A stretch of DNA of 64,000 bases from Gigaspora rosea (Eukaryota; Glomeromycota; Glomeromycetes; Diversisporales; Gigasporaceae). The stretch spans positions 59,791 through 123,790 of the forward strand of contig QKWP01000674.1 of NCBI GenBank assembly GCA_003550325.1. Direction: 5' to 3'. The notes under the pieces are model-generated. The model searched no databases and was not told where the DNA came from. It worked only from the letters and a program-made list of their open reading frames with translations. Position numbers and translations under genes: made by a program. Positions 12,000-22,206 of this stretch are shown here, one piece after another; position 1 is the first letter of the stretch, and each line of letters begins with the position of its first letter.

Positions 12000-12325
12000 A
12001 AAAAACTTTTTTATGCTAAGCTAACAGTCAAGGTTGATTAATTGAAAGTTTAGAGCTTATTGAACCAAATTTAAAAAAGGTTATATTGTCCAAATTGGCT
12101 TAGAAGTTGTTAAGATATCTTTAAAAAATAATTGGCCAACTATTAAATTTTTATATAAATAATAGTTTGTTTATATTTAGTTAGCCAATCATTTTTAAAG
12201 ATATCTCAGCAACAATTAGGCCAATTTGGATGATTTAATCTTTTAAATTCATTTTAATAAATGCTACAACTTTCAAATAATTGATCTTAGCTATTAACTT
12301 AGTATGAAAAAGTTTTGCTTAAATA
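12000..12325. mobile_element. Long-arm foldback element, family B, copy 1
   Basis: Left arm (about 12000-12140) and right arm (about 12180-12325) are inverted copies of each other, with shared blocks such as TCCAAATTGGC and AGATATCTTTAAAAA. The loop is about 40 bases. A second, less complete copy lies at about 25310-26570, where a SINE-like element has inserted between its arms. No protein coded. Confidence 0.7.
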
Positions 12326-12372
12326 AATTATCAAAAAATCTTGGTATTATATGAGGTGTGATCAATTAAAAC

Positions 12373-12970
12373 TATAGATGCTAGTGAAATTAAACCATTT
12401 CACCAGGTGAAATGATGAAAAAGTTTCACCAGAATTACACCAAAATTTTATTTTGGTGAATTGGTGAAAATGGTGAAATTGGTGAATTGGTGAATTGGTG
12501 AATTGGTGAAATTGGTAAAATTGGTAAATTGGTGAATTGGTGAAATGGTGAATTGAATTGGTGAAATGGTGATTGGTGAAATAGTAAAATGGTGAGATAG
12601 TGAATTGGTGAATTGGTGAAACAATGAATTGGTGAAATGGTGAATTAGTGAATTTGCTCAGTCCTATAAATAGTTAATAGTTCTGATCTCAAAGTGTGCC
12701 TGTAAAAAATATAAAATGTAAAAACTTGAACAAAAACCTAACCAAATTTCAGGCTGAAATAATTCCAGACTCTGGAAATCACCATTTCACTATTCTACTG
12801 TTTTACCATTCCACCAATTCACCAATTCACCATTTCACCAATTCACCAATTCACCAGTTACACCAATTACACCAATTCACCAGTTACACTAGTTTTACTA
12901 TTATCAATTGGTGATTGGTGAAATAGTGAAATCATTTCACTATTCTGATTTAATTTCACTAGCATCTATA
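12373..12970. mobile_element. Foldback element of inverted TTGGTGAA minisatellites, 8-bp TSD
   Basis: Ends TATAGATGCTAG and CTAGCATCTATA are perfect complements, extended by TGAAATTAA/TTAATTTCA. The direct repeat ATTAAAAC flanks both sides (12365-12372 and 12971-12978). The body is a long array of ATTGGTGAA-type units on the left (about 12405-12655) and the complementary TTCACCAAT units on the right (about 12780-12925), separated by about 120 bases, so the element would fold into a very long imperfect hairpin. The 8-bp duplication is hAT-like, but the TIR start is not the usual CAG. Confidence 0.8.
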
Positions 12971-13011
12971 ATTAAAACAGCACATTTTTACATATATCTT
13001 ATTTTGAGATA

Positions 13012-13183
13012 CAAGTCACTCTTGTTATAGTGAACTCTCGATATAGTGAAGATTGGCTATAGTGAAGAATTTTTTAGAACAGAATTATTATTACTATAAT
13101 AAAAGACTCTCGATATAGTGAATCTCTCAATATAGTGAAGAAATTTTACAGCCCAAGGACTTCACTATAATGAGAGTGACTTG
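13012..13183. mobile_element. pogo-like MITE, 172 bp
   Basis: Ends CAAGTCACTC and GAGTGACTTG are complementary and are flanked by TA on both sides (13010-13011 and 13184-13185). Next to both ends is a TATAGTGAA/TTCACTATA motif, repeated inside as GATATAGTGAA. TA target and sub-terminal motif repeats fit Tc1/mariner-pogo MITEs. Confidence 0.75.
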
Positions 13184-13241
13184 TAATGATTCTGGTATGA
13201 TTCCCCGAAAGTTAGTTACCCGCCAGCTCATTTTACTGACC

Positions 13242-13782
13242 CCATATCCCCGACAAAATGTTTCACTTACAGCACTTTTTGTTGACAGAATCTTTCCTCG
13301 CATACCATGTTTTCGACATCCCCTTTCCTAGAAATCTCATATTTTCGACAAGACATTTATCTGACATGACATATTTCTAATTTGACTTTCTCCGACACTA
13401 AGTTTTATTGAATGCACTTTTTCTGACAAGAACGATAAACCCAGTGATCATCACATTACGTGAAATCATGCAGGTTTACTAGCACTATCAACCCTAACCC
13501 TAATCTAACCTTAACCCTAACCCTAATTTAGGCTGAGTGCTTAATCATGTGATGTGATGAACATGAATATATCACTCTACCTATTTAAGACCTTGTCGGA
13601 AAAATGATGTTGGAAACATGTCATGTCAGAAAAATGTTCTTTCGGAAATACGTCATGTCAGTAAAATGTCTTTTTGAAAATATGTCCTGTCAAGGAAAGG
13701 AGAGGTCGAAAACATGGTATGTTGAGGAAAGATTCTGTCAACAAAAAGTGCTGTAGGTGAAACATTCAGTTGGGAATATAGG
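13242..13782. mobile_element. Long-TIR element (arms about 190 bp)
   Basis: The left arm 13242-13433 and the right arm 13592-13782 are inverted copies, for example CAGCACTTTTTGTTGACAGA on the left matching TCTGTCAACAAAAAGTGCTG on the right. Both arms repeat a TTTTCGACA/TGTCGGAAA theme. The 160-base loop contains CCCTAACCCTAA telomere-like words. No open frame. Lies inside the 12355-13977 composite. Confidence 0.7.
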
Positions 13783-13977
13783 CAACCTCGTGATGTGCTG
13801 GATCTACACAGCTTCATGTAATTTTTCTTTTATATTATCTTGATTTTTTATTATGCATATCAACTTTCATTTATAATTGAAAATATCAATTACCAGTATG
13901 TCAAAATTTTATATAAATCTAATAAAAACTCGTTTTTCAAAAAATTATAAAAATGGGCTATTTTAATTGATCACACC

Positions 13978-15355
13978 CCATATGTAATTTATATAGTTAT
14001 TTGCATTATGTTACATTATAATTATGCACCAGATGATTGGCAAATCATTAATTAAATTACTAAATATACAATAATAAAAGTGTTATTCTTTATATTAAAA
14101 CTAATTAGATTCAATTAGTGTTATGTAATTATAATATAAACTTAATTAAAAACAGATATTTGGTAGAAATAGGAAATTCTTAGATTACAATTCAGATCTA
14201 TATAGATGTTCAAGATATATTAATAAACTAATTGAATAAATTGTTTATAGTTTTATTAATATTTTTTTAAGCTTTAGCAGTCCTGTCTTTATTGTTCTAT
14301 GTAAAAAAATTATATTGTAAGACAGTCTGTAAACCAACTATATTACTACTATATCTTAACTACTCTAATATATAAAGACTCATATAGTTACTATATATAA
14401 GTACCTATATGTGATCAGCTACAATAACTAATTTTTTTTTAAAAGTCATTTTGAGAACTGGTCCTACCTTTAGCCCACTGATTGTAGTTGTTAGCCTTAT
14501 CAAGATTGCTAACTTTTTTCTAATCTTTCTTATCTAGACTCTAGAATAAAATGAATTAAAACTCTACCTTACAAACAAAAGGTATTTACAAAACTAAAAG
14601 AAAATTGAAAAAATAAAGGGAATATTTCTACAAAATCCATGCAAAATCCAAAATAAACTAACAAAAACAAAATGAAAAAAGATAGGAAAGACAAAGAAAA
14701 AAAAGCAATCTTAATAAAGATTGTGAAATCTAACTTAAAAATTATATAGATTGCATAAATTAATCTACTCTACAAAAGTACTATGTGTACAATAAATAAA
14801 ATGAAAAAAAACTATATTTAAATTACACTAATCAAGAATTTTCTAGATAGTTTTAAGAAGATCTATTACATATCATTTATTGTTTATCCTGCATACTGTT
14901 ATAATATGATTAGCTCTTGACATAAATAATTCTATTTTAGTAGATGTATAATCTGAAATAGAAGCAGTAAATACTGCTGATTTTAGAAGAGAGTGAACTA
15001 GAATACCCACTTTGTTGAAATTTTGAAAAAGCCAAAGGAGTAAGAGAAGGATTTATCGACTTATAAGAACTTGAAGAAGTTATGCTATATAGAATAATAT
15101 ATTTAACCCAATATCTATTTTTCTATTATATCTATAAATATTGACAAAGCACTAAAACTTGTCTATTACTTTTTTGCTTGGTAATACTATAGTCTTCTGC
15201 TAGAAGATCTTGCTTACAAGAGTTCAACTCTTTTTTAGCTCTATTTTAATTACAACCAAAATATGCTATAAATGGACTTTATTCCTAGCTACTACTAGTA
15301 AAGTTTGTTATAGTAAAACATATTAACTATATAGATTTTATAGATTAGTATTTTA
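13978..15355. other. AT-rich intergenic region
   Basis: No gene or defined repeat recognised on either strand. Confidence 0.45.
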
Positions 15356-15360
15356 TAAAA

Positions 15361-15484
15361 AAGCTGGTACAAATAATTGTCAAAGAACTATAGCTTTTAT
15401 TGATATTTTTATTGGGCTATAAAAAGCTGGTACAAATGATTGTCAAAGAATTATAGCTTTTATTGATATTTTTATCGGGCTATT
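15361..15484. repeat. Tandem duplication, 63-bp unit, two copies
   Basis: AGCTGGTACAAATAATTGTC at 15362 and AGCTGGTACAAATGATTGTC at 15425 start two nearly identical units ending in TTTTTATTGGGCTAT and TTTTTATCGGGCTAT. Confidence 0.85.
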
Positions 15485-15624
15485 AGTATACTAATATATT
15501 TTTTTTAAAAACTTATATAAACCCTAAAGTTTTCTATTTCAACCAAATATCTATTTAAAATTGGGTTTATATTAGAATTATATAATGCCAATTTGAAACT
15601 AATTTGCTTTAGAAAAAATTTAAA

Positions 15625-15912
15625 TAGTGCACTAGTGCACTCAGTACACCCTTATAAATTTAGTATATTTAGTAGTCCTAATAGTATAATAAAAGTTAAA
15701 GATTAAATTAAAGTTAGAGTTAGGGTTAGATTAAGATTAAAGTTAAAATTAAGTTTAGAATAAAATTGCGAAAGAAGCATTTTTGCTTAGTAACACAACA
15801 GGAATTACTCTAGCAAAATTGCGAGATAAGTATTTTTATTTAGTAACATAACAGGGTTACTCTAGTAAAATATTAAAATATTGAAAGAGTGCACTGAGTG
15901 CACGGTGCACTA
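15625..15912. mobile_element. MITE with TAGTGCAC ends
   Basis: Ends TAGTGCAC and GTGCACTA are inverted, and each is followed inward by a second GTGCACT motif. The centre carries the telomere-like GTTAGGGTTAG string and AAATTGCGA plus ACACAACAGG words that also occur near 9900 and 46730, so it is one copy of an interspersed family. No coding capacity. Confidence 0.65.
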
Positions 15913-15931
15913 TATAAAGGATCCCTTTGCT

Positions 15932-16419
15932 ATTTTTTTTTTAATATTAGGGGTGTAGCTCATGCCCCAAACTTTATTAATACTTAGGTAGATTGACATT
16001 TGGTAGTGCTATAAATACATACATATTATATACAAGGATTGAGACTAGGACTTCAGACTATAAACCTTTTATCCACGGCTAAAACCCACCAGAGCCTTCT
16101 ATATTCCTATTTATATAGTTGACCTGGATTTGTACATCCTTTTTCAACCAACAATCAACATTTACATGTTCACCACTTTACCCACATTTTCTAATTCATC
16201 ACTTCCAATTTGGTGTATTTTGCCAGGTAGGCACTTTATGCTTCCAAGTTGGTGTACCCGAAATCTGGTTACTCAAAAAATCCCTTACTAGCATACTTCT
16301 CGAGGATTCGTATTTTAAGCCATGCAGCTGCATCTACCACATTGGGTAAGCATCTCAAGCCTGCATGCGACCACAACCAGCCGGTTTCCTGCAATTTGAG
16401 GACACAAAATTTAACATTC
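15932..16419 (-). mobile_element. Minus-strand retroposon with A-tail and 16-bp TSD
   Basis: The perfect 16-base direct repeat AAAGGATCCCTTTGCT occurs at 15916-15931 and 16420-16435. Between them is a 488-bp insert whose left end is a T run, which is an A-tail on the minus strand, just after an AATAAA-type signal at about 15973-15980. This is the hallmark of LINE-mediated retroposition. The insert is GC-richer than its surroundings. On the minus strand it contains a weak A-box/B-box-like pair (TAGCCGTGG, then AGTCTCAATCC) around 16035-16080, hinting at a Pol III ancestry but not at the head. Frames inside are short. It could be a SINE family member or a retrocopied transcript. Confidence 0.8.
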
Positions 16420-16435
16420 AAAGGATCCCTTTGCT

Positions 16436-17187
16436 TTAAATTAATCTGTAAATATTGTATTAAGAATTATAAATCTAAAAATAATATTTATAAATTTTGC
16501 TAAAAATAGTAAATAATTTTTTGGTTAAAAATTTTTTTGTTTTTAGCTTTTAAGCTTTTTTTATAATATAAAATCAGAACAGGACTACTAGATAGTACTC
16601 TATGCACTTTTGATCTTTATTTTAATATATCAAAATTTTATTAGAGTGACTCTTGTTGTCTTATAATTTTTTATTGACATTTTAATACTAATTTTAATTT
16701 AACTTTAACTTTAACTTTAGCTTAAATAGAATTTGTTATTAGTATATTAGAGAGCACAAGTATATAAAAGTAGTATTTAGATTATTTTAAAATTAAATAC
16801 TATTATAATATAATTTTTATTTTAAATAGAATTTTTTTTTACAAACACAACTATACCATGGCTTTTTATTATTTAAGTACAAAACAATATACAAATTAAA
16901 CTATCTAAAATAACCAGAAAAATTAAACTCAGACTACTTTATCTGTAGCCAAAATTTGGTTAAGTCATTACTAAAATTCTTATTAAACTATAAAATAAAT
17001 GTTATTAAAGCTTGGAAAGTACTAATTTAACTAAAAACAGTTATGGTCAATTTGTGTAAGGCATGTATTATATAAATTATTTTGGATTAGTAAGTAATAA
17101 CATAATAAGATTTGTTATAGATAGTTTTAATAGTTGTTATTTTGATAATTTGATTAATTTAGAAATAATAATATAATAGTTAATTTT
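16436..17187. other. AT-rich intergenic stretch
   Basis: No gene recognised. The 3' part directly abuts the LINE target site. Confidence 0.4.
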
Positions 17188-17203
17188 AATAAAGATAACC
17201 TGA

Positions 17204-17881
17204 TTTTCACATAGCTTCCAATCCTCTACTCTAAAATCTTTTAGAGTTAAACTATTACTTGATGAGCTTCCTTCTCCACATATTCTTCATAAAAGATATT
17301 CTTCATACCCTAATATCTGTCATATATGCCAACAGGCAAGTTATGCCTTGCATTGGGTTACTTGCCCAAATACCAATCTATTACTAGATCTTATAAACAA
17401 TTCTTTAAACCAAATACTTAGTTCTGACAAACTAGATATTTCTCCAACTCAGACCAAAAATCTTTACTCCAAAATTTTAAAACTTGATAGTCTTCAAATT
17501 CATCATTTTTCATACAAGCCTTCATTATATTCAACTCTATCAGGTATTATTCCATTAGAACTAATTAACATATTACAAGAAACTGCCCTATCTTCAAAGT
17601 CTGCTCAGTCCCTTACAATTCAATTTTTACTTCATCTTAACCAACAAATTTATACAAAAATCTGGATTCTATACTGTACCTCAAGATCATACTATCAACA
17701 AACAATTTCACAAAATCAACCTACAGACCCTGAATCTTCTATATCTATTATACCTACAATCGATATCAATAATAACGACTCTATTATAAATAAATCAATT
17801 CAGAAAATAGATTACTGGTACCCCCACTGGATTAAATATTTTACACACCCTTCAAGTATATTAACTAATAATCAAATCTAG
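17204..17881 (+). pseudogene. LINE pol C-terminal fragment with zinc-ribbon-like Cys/His motif
   Basis: The frame is open from the insertion boundary to TAG at about 17879-17881, with no start codon, because the 5' part was never copied. Near the beginning it reads FRVKLLLDELPSPHIL, then NICHICQQASYALHWVTCP: a C-x2-C...H-x3-C pattern after a conserved F-x-VKLLLDELP block. That arrangement is the zinc-binding tail that follows the reverse transcriptase (and sometimes RNase H) in many fungal non-LTR elements. The remaining 160 or so residues are Ser/Ile/Asn/Leu-rich without a recognised domain. The frame has no internal stop, so this insertion may be fairly young. Function in isolation is not expected. 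Confidence 0.7.
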
Positions 17882-18072
17882 GTGAGCCTTGGCCACTCAG
17901 GTTGGTTTAGGCCACAGATAAGTACTAGGTTTACTTTTGTTTATCTAGCTATATGTCTGAGTTCTTTTTCTTAGCATTAGATTTAAACAATGAAATTTTT
18001 TCCAACTGTAAAAAGCTTTCATTAAAATTAATAAAGATAAGAGCAAGGTCTCACCATTAAAATTAAAAAAAA
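17204..18072 (+). mobile_element. 5'-truncated LINE (non-LTR retrotransposon) with 16-bp TSD
   Basis: Flanked by AATAAAGATAACCTGA (17188-17203) and AATAAAGATAAACTGA (18073-18088), a 16-base duplication with one mismatch, and ending in an A-rich tail. The insert holds the C-terminal end of a LINE polymerase protein, then about 190 bp of 3' untranslated sequence. The reverse transcriptase and endonuclease parts are absent, as expected when reverse transcription stops early. Confidence 0.85.
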
Positions 18073-18164
18073 AATAAAGATAAACTGAAATGCCCACTTT
18101 TTTTAAAAAAAATATATCTAATTGAAATTACAATTATAAAGATATAGAAAAGTAAACCTGTATA

Positions 18165-18560
18165 GTTATAGCAGTATTGCACATTTTGGCTATCCAAAGC
18201 CTTTTTGACCTTGTCAATATCCAAAATATCCAAATATTCAAGATTGTTCAAAGCTTGTCTAGGCTTTAATAATTAATAAATTTGTCTAAAAAAATATATA
18301 ATTATTTATATTTTAGATACTAAACACATTTCAGTTAAAATTAAAATAGGTTATTTTAATAAACTTTTAAATAATTTTACTTTATTTAATTGTCTAAGAT
18401 TGATCAAAATTGTTCAAACTACTGTTCAAAGCTGTTCTATAATAATACTAGTTTAGTGCTTTAGAGCAGTATTGTACATTTTGGCTGTCCAGAGCCATTT
18501 TTGATTGTTTATATCCAAAATATACAAATATTAAGATTGTTTAAAGCTTGTTCAAGCTTT
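18165..18560. repeat. Interspersed repeat family C, two direct copies
   Basis: AGTATTGCACATTTTGGCTA at about 18171 and AGTATTGTACATTTTGGCTG at about 18472 each begin a block of about 95 bases ending in AAAGCTTGT..AGGCTTTA or TTCAAGCTTTA. Further copies lie at about 24710-24960, and fragments at 21160-21240 and 23590-23700. Boundaries and class are unknown. Confidence 0.6.
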
Positions 18561-18662
18561 AAGGGTAGAGTATACATAGATCATTTATTATATGATCTTG
18601 ATGGCAAAAATTTTTTCTTTTTATTATTAAGTAAGTTATTTTAAAATTTATTATAAAAATTA

Positions 18663-19600
18663 AGTGGCGACTTAGGAAAGTTGTTAAGTTGTCACCCCTA
18701 AGCGGCAGGTCTAGAGTTCAAATCCCACTGGGGACGATTTAGAAAAATAGGTCTGTGTACCGGTAATATTTATTTGACGATCGGTTGGGTACATTACCTG
18801 TAGTCCTTGGTTACCATCTTGAATAGGAGCTTTCGGGTGAAGTTGTGTTCTGTGACACAAACAAATTCAAGGAACCGAAATATTTGAAACCTTGTTTGGC
18901 AAGACCCGAATAAGGAGGTAGTGAAGATCTTTGACGATACTGCGGATCCAGAATTTGAGACCGAAGAACTGGATGAACACCCCGGGCAAGTGGGGCACCA
19001 ATCTGGCCGCCGGAGAACCAGAGGAAAATCTCCTATGCTACAGAATTAGGAACCAAGGGAAGTTAACCAAAAAGCACCTAAAGCTGAGGTACAACGACCC
19101 ATCTGGGCTAATTGGTTTGGTAGTTTGGGAAGGATCGGTTATAGGACTGGTAATGTAGGTATCAGGATCGGAATGAATCTTGCAAGAGCAAGGATACTGT
19201 GCGGTTTAATGGTTAGCCCTGACTGCTAGTAGTGGTCTTGGCCATTGCAAAGGTATTCAATACCTAATTTAGAAATGTGTGGAACATAGAAAGATTAGGG
19301 GTATGTACTACACCCTCCCTAGGGTAATCTAGCAATTGGAATGCTACTAGATTACCTATAGAATTAGGGTGCAAGTAGTATGGCAAATGTCGATTTGGGT
19401 GGTCTTCAATTGAAGCAGCACGAGGTTATGTGTAGGTGTGATTGTGGTGGGTGATACAGGACAGGGGACACCAGAGAGTTTAAATGGGTAATCTCCTAGT
19501 TAGGTTACAGGTACAGCATATAGTGTAGAACCTTAGGGCGGACTACTTAAAATAGGCAACCAAAAGTTGCATGTGTGGCTATATGTACTCTCATTAACCA
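18663..19600 (+). mobile_element. tRNA-headed SINE-like element, copy 1 (3' end decayed)
   Basis: Starts GTGGCGACTTAGG and carries a perfect Pol III B box (GGTTCAAATCC-type: GAGTTCAAATCCCACTGG) at about 18714, followed by a body colinear with the copies at 21500 and 25477. It lacks the final segment and A-tail of copy 3, so it is 3'-truncated or diverged. It is much less AT-rich than the neighbourhood. No intact protein frame is shared by the three copies. Confidence 0.75.
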
Positions 19601-20080
19601 AAAATATATTATCTAAAAATCCTAATAAAAATCCACTTGCATGCGATATTGCAATATATAAAAATATATATATATATTTATTATAAAAGTTGTAAAATAT
19701 GTATTTGTAATTCTAATAGTAGTAAAATTATTAATATTGGTTAGATATTTACTAAGAAGCATGTAGTTAAAATTGGGTATTGATTTTTTGTTTACAAAAA
19801 TCATATAATGATCATATTATTTATAGCCAATTTGAGATTACTATAGCAAACTTTATGATATACAAGTATGCTTTTTTAAAATAATTTGTTTATTAAAATT
19901 TATATTTTTAGAAAGAACATATTTTAATCTAAAAATATAAAATTTTGAAAAAAATTAATTGTATTTTCAAAAATTTTTATTAGTAGCATATTTTTATTTC
20001 CTATAAGGTTTTGATTTGGTATACATATTATATAAAAATTGATCTATATATATTCTACCTTAATAATTAATAAATTGGTC

Positions 20081-21160
20081 TTAAGGGTAGTGTTGGCCTA
20101 TAGAAATCACTATAAAACACAAAATCGATCATAACTCTTGGTCTAATGATCAGAATTGAATGAAACGACCACCATTCGAATCAGCTCGCCAAGACGGTTC
20201 TAACGAGCTATAGATCATCCCTATACGACCACTGGATGATAAGATCGAAACCAATTACCAATTAATATCAGATCTGCAATCTGATTGGCTAGGCGATTGC
20301 TGCGCGCAAATATGCCATATATGCCATATTTGCCAGATGTAGTTTTCAAGGCATATATTCCAGATATTACATTTATAACATATATATCATTCATTACATA
20401 TATTATATTTATACTAGTTATACTATATATTTTATAGCATATATTACACATATATTAGATATTGACCGTTACATTTGTAAAATTTCAAAATGTATAAAAG
20501 CAGCCGATGTGGACCCCAAGTTCAACATCGAGTCTTCATACTCTTTCACTAATAAATACATTTATTTATTACATAAATTAAACAATTATTAGTATCCTCA
20601 TATACTTCTAATTGTAGCCTCTTTCGTAATTGCAAATTGCCTTAAATCTTCTTTGTTAAGTTTTATTAAAAAACGCCTTCTAAGTTAGATATATCACAGT
20701 AACAAAGTGAGGTTACACAAAGTGTTCACTGTCTAAGATCGCTCTAGTTACCTAATATCTTTGAAGAAGCGGATATAGGATAACAGTAGGGTGTATGTAG
20801 ATTATTTTTCATATGATCTACGTTGTATATTAAATTTTTATATAGTAAATAAAAAAATACTTCTAATAAAACTTTTTAACATTTTAACCAATTGGTATTA
20901 AATTTATGTAATATATAGTTTAATCCAGTTTGTTTCTAATAGTGAAGTTGCGCAATATGTATTGCTTTAAAAAAATTTAATTTTACATATAATTAAAATC
21001 TTCTGAGGTCGCTATATGTTTTTCTGGATAGTACAAAGAATTGCTAATTCTAATTGGTCGAATCATGCGATATTTATATGATATTATATGTTATTGTTAC
21101 ACAATATTGATCTATATTCTATTTTATATGAATTTGGAAATGTTGACACTCTACTTTTAA
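20081..21160. mobile_element. TIR element family D, copy 1, split by a solo LTR
   Basis: Ends TTAAGGGTAG..GGTGTATG and the complement of TTAAAAGTAGAGTGTCAAC form a TIR. The interior (20791-21160) is colinear with 28264-28604, where a second copy lies. A solo LTR has inserted seven bases into the left terminus. No transposase visible. Confidence 0.65.
20091..20786 (+). mobile_element. Solo LTR, 696 bp, 4-bp TSD GTAG
   Basis: Starts TGTTGGCC, ends GATAACA, flanked by GTAG at 20087-20090 and 20787-20790. A TATAAAAGCAG promoter-like box at about 20495 is followed by GC-richer sequence and AATAAATA, the U3-R-U5 arrangement of an LTR. Removing it restores the terminus of the family D element (TTAAGGGTAGGGTGTA). 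No internal region remains, so it arose by LTR-LTR recombination. Confidence 0.8.
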
Positions 21161-21244
21161 AAATATATAATTTTATATTTTTTAAATACTAAGCACATTT
21201 TAGTTAAAATTAATATAGGTTATCTTAATAAAATTTTAAGCAAG

Positions 21245-21330
21245 ACTCTGAATTGTTAGTGTAGTAGTTAGTACTTTAAAGTTATATTTACAGGGTTGTC
21301 AGTTCAAGTCCAATAGAAGACAAAAACTGT
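21245..21330 (+). repeat. tRNA-like sequence (candidate SINE head)
   Basis: TTAGTGTAGTAGTTAGTAC resembles a tRNA A box region, and GTCAGTTCAAGTCCAAT contains an exact B box (GTTCAAGTCC). Acceptor stems do not pair convincingly and no CCA-side match is evident, so this is not called as a functional tRNA. Confidence 0.5.
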
Positions 21331-21606
21331 ACTATGATCACAAATAAGAATGATCTTTAAAAGAAGTTTTTATTCTCAACAGATGACTACAACAATAATC
21401 ATAAGATTGTAGAATATAGCCACAAAGTCAAGAGAAATCTAACAAGAAAAGTTATTAAAATATAGAATTTCTGAGTCAGAATAATGTAGTACTGACAAGG
21501 GTGTGGCGACTTAGAGAAGTTGGTAAGTTGTTATGCAAGTGGCAGGTCTAGGGTTCAAATCCCACTGGTGATGCTTTGAAAAATAGAATTGTGTTCTGGT
21601 AACTGC

Positions 21607-22206
21607 TGTTACAAGCAACTATAGCCTTCAATATAGTACTTGCAACATAGCACACAGCGACAGGGATCTTGTAAGGGTCAGAAAAAATATGAAGCGGTGT
21701 GGAAGTGGAATATTACTTCACTAGAGCGGTTCAGTATATATTCATTAAATGACAAGAGTGTATTTATTAATCAAAGATATATTTTATTTATTTAGATAAT
21801 AATATGCAAGAGATATAACTATGTTTAGGTGTTAGAGGGAGGATGAGGGGAATCTGAGACTAATGTGCAGAAGGGGAGAAAACTAGGGCTTATATATCTT
21901 TTTACAGCTATAAGTTACAATAGTACGAAATGGCAGAAATGGTAGAAATGGTAAAAATAGTAGAAATGGTAGAAATCGTAGAAATGGTAGAAATGGTAGA
22001 AATGGTAGAAATAGTAGAAATGGTAGAAATGGTAGAAATGGTTAACCATGTTACTTGTACTTCTAACTAAGCCATATATAGTTAATAATATAAAATAATA
22101 ACAATGTAATATAAAATAATAATACAATAAAATAATATAATAAATATAAGTAAATTAATATTAGAAAATACATTCAAGAAACTAATCTAAAACTCGTTCT
22201 ATAACA
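21607..22206. mobile_element. Solo LTR, 600 bp, 4-bp TSD CTGC
   Basis: Starts TGTTACAAGC and ends TCTATAACA, flanked by CTGC at 21603-21606 and 22207-22210. It sits inside SINE-like copy 2, whose other copies lack it. It belongs to a different family from the LTRs at 20091 and 52259. It contains a 9-bp minisatellite. Confidence 0.8.
21928..22041. repeat. 9-bp minisatellite GAAATGGTA
   Basis: About 12 tandem copies of GAAATGGTA with occasional GAAATAGTA or GAAATCGTA variants, inside the solo LTR. Confidence 0.9.

Larger units (their letters stand above)
12355..13977. mobile_element. Composite TIR element with three nested insertions
   Basis: The outer ends are GGTGTGATCAATTAAAA (12355-12371) and its exact complement (13961-13977), followed inward by matching AGC..CATTTTTA segments. 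Inside lie three further inverted-repeat elements (12373-12970, 13012-13183 and 13242-13782). Removing the first restores a continuous outer terminus, which proves nesting at that point. No transposase frame is visible. The outer target-site duplication is not clear. Confidence 0.65.

Noticed and set aside
18714-18735. Functional tRNA gene at the SINE heads
   Set aside because: The B box is exact, but the acceptor stem does not pair and the sequence continues as a 1-kb retroposon with A-tail and TSD.
21915-22127. Frame encoding a Tyr/His/Phe repeat
   Set aside because: It is just the reverse reading of the GAAATGGTA minisatellite.
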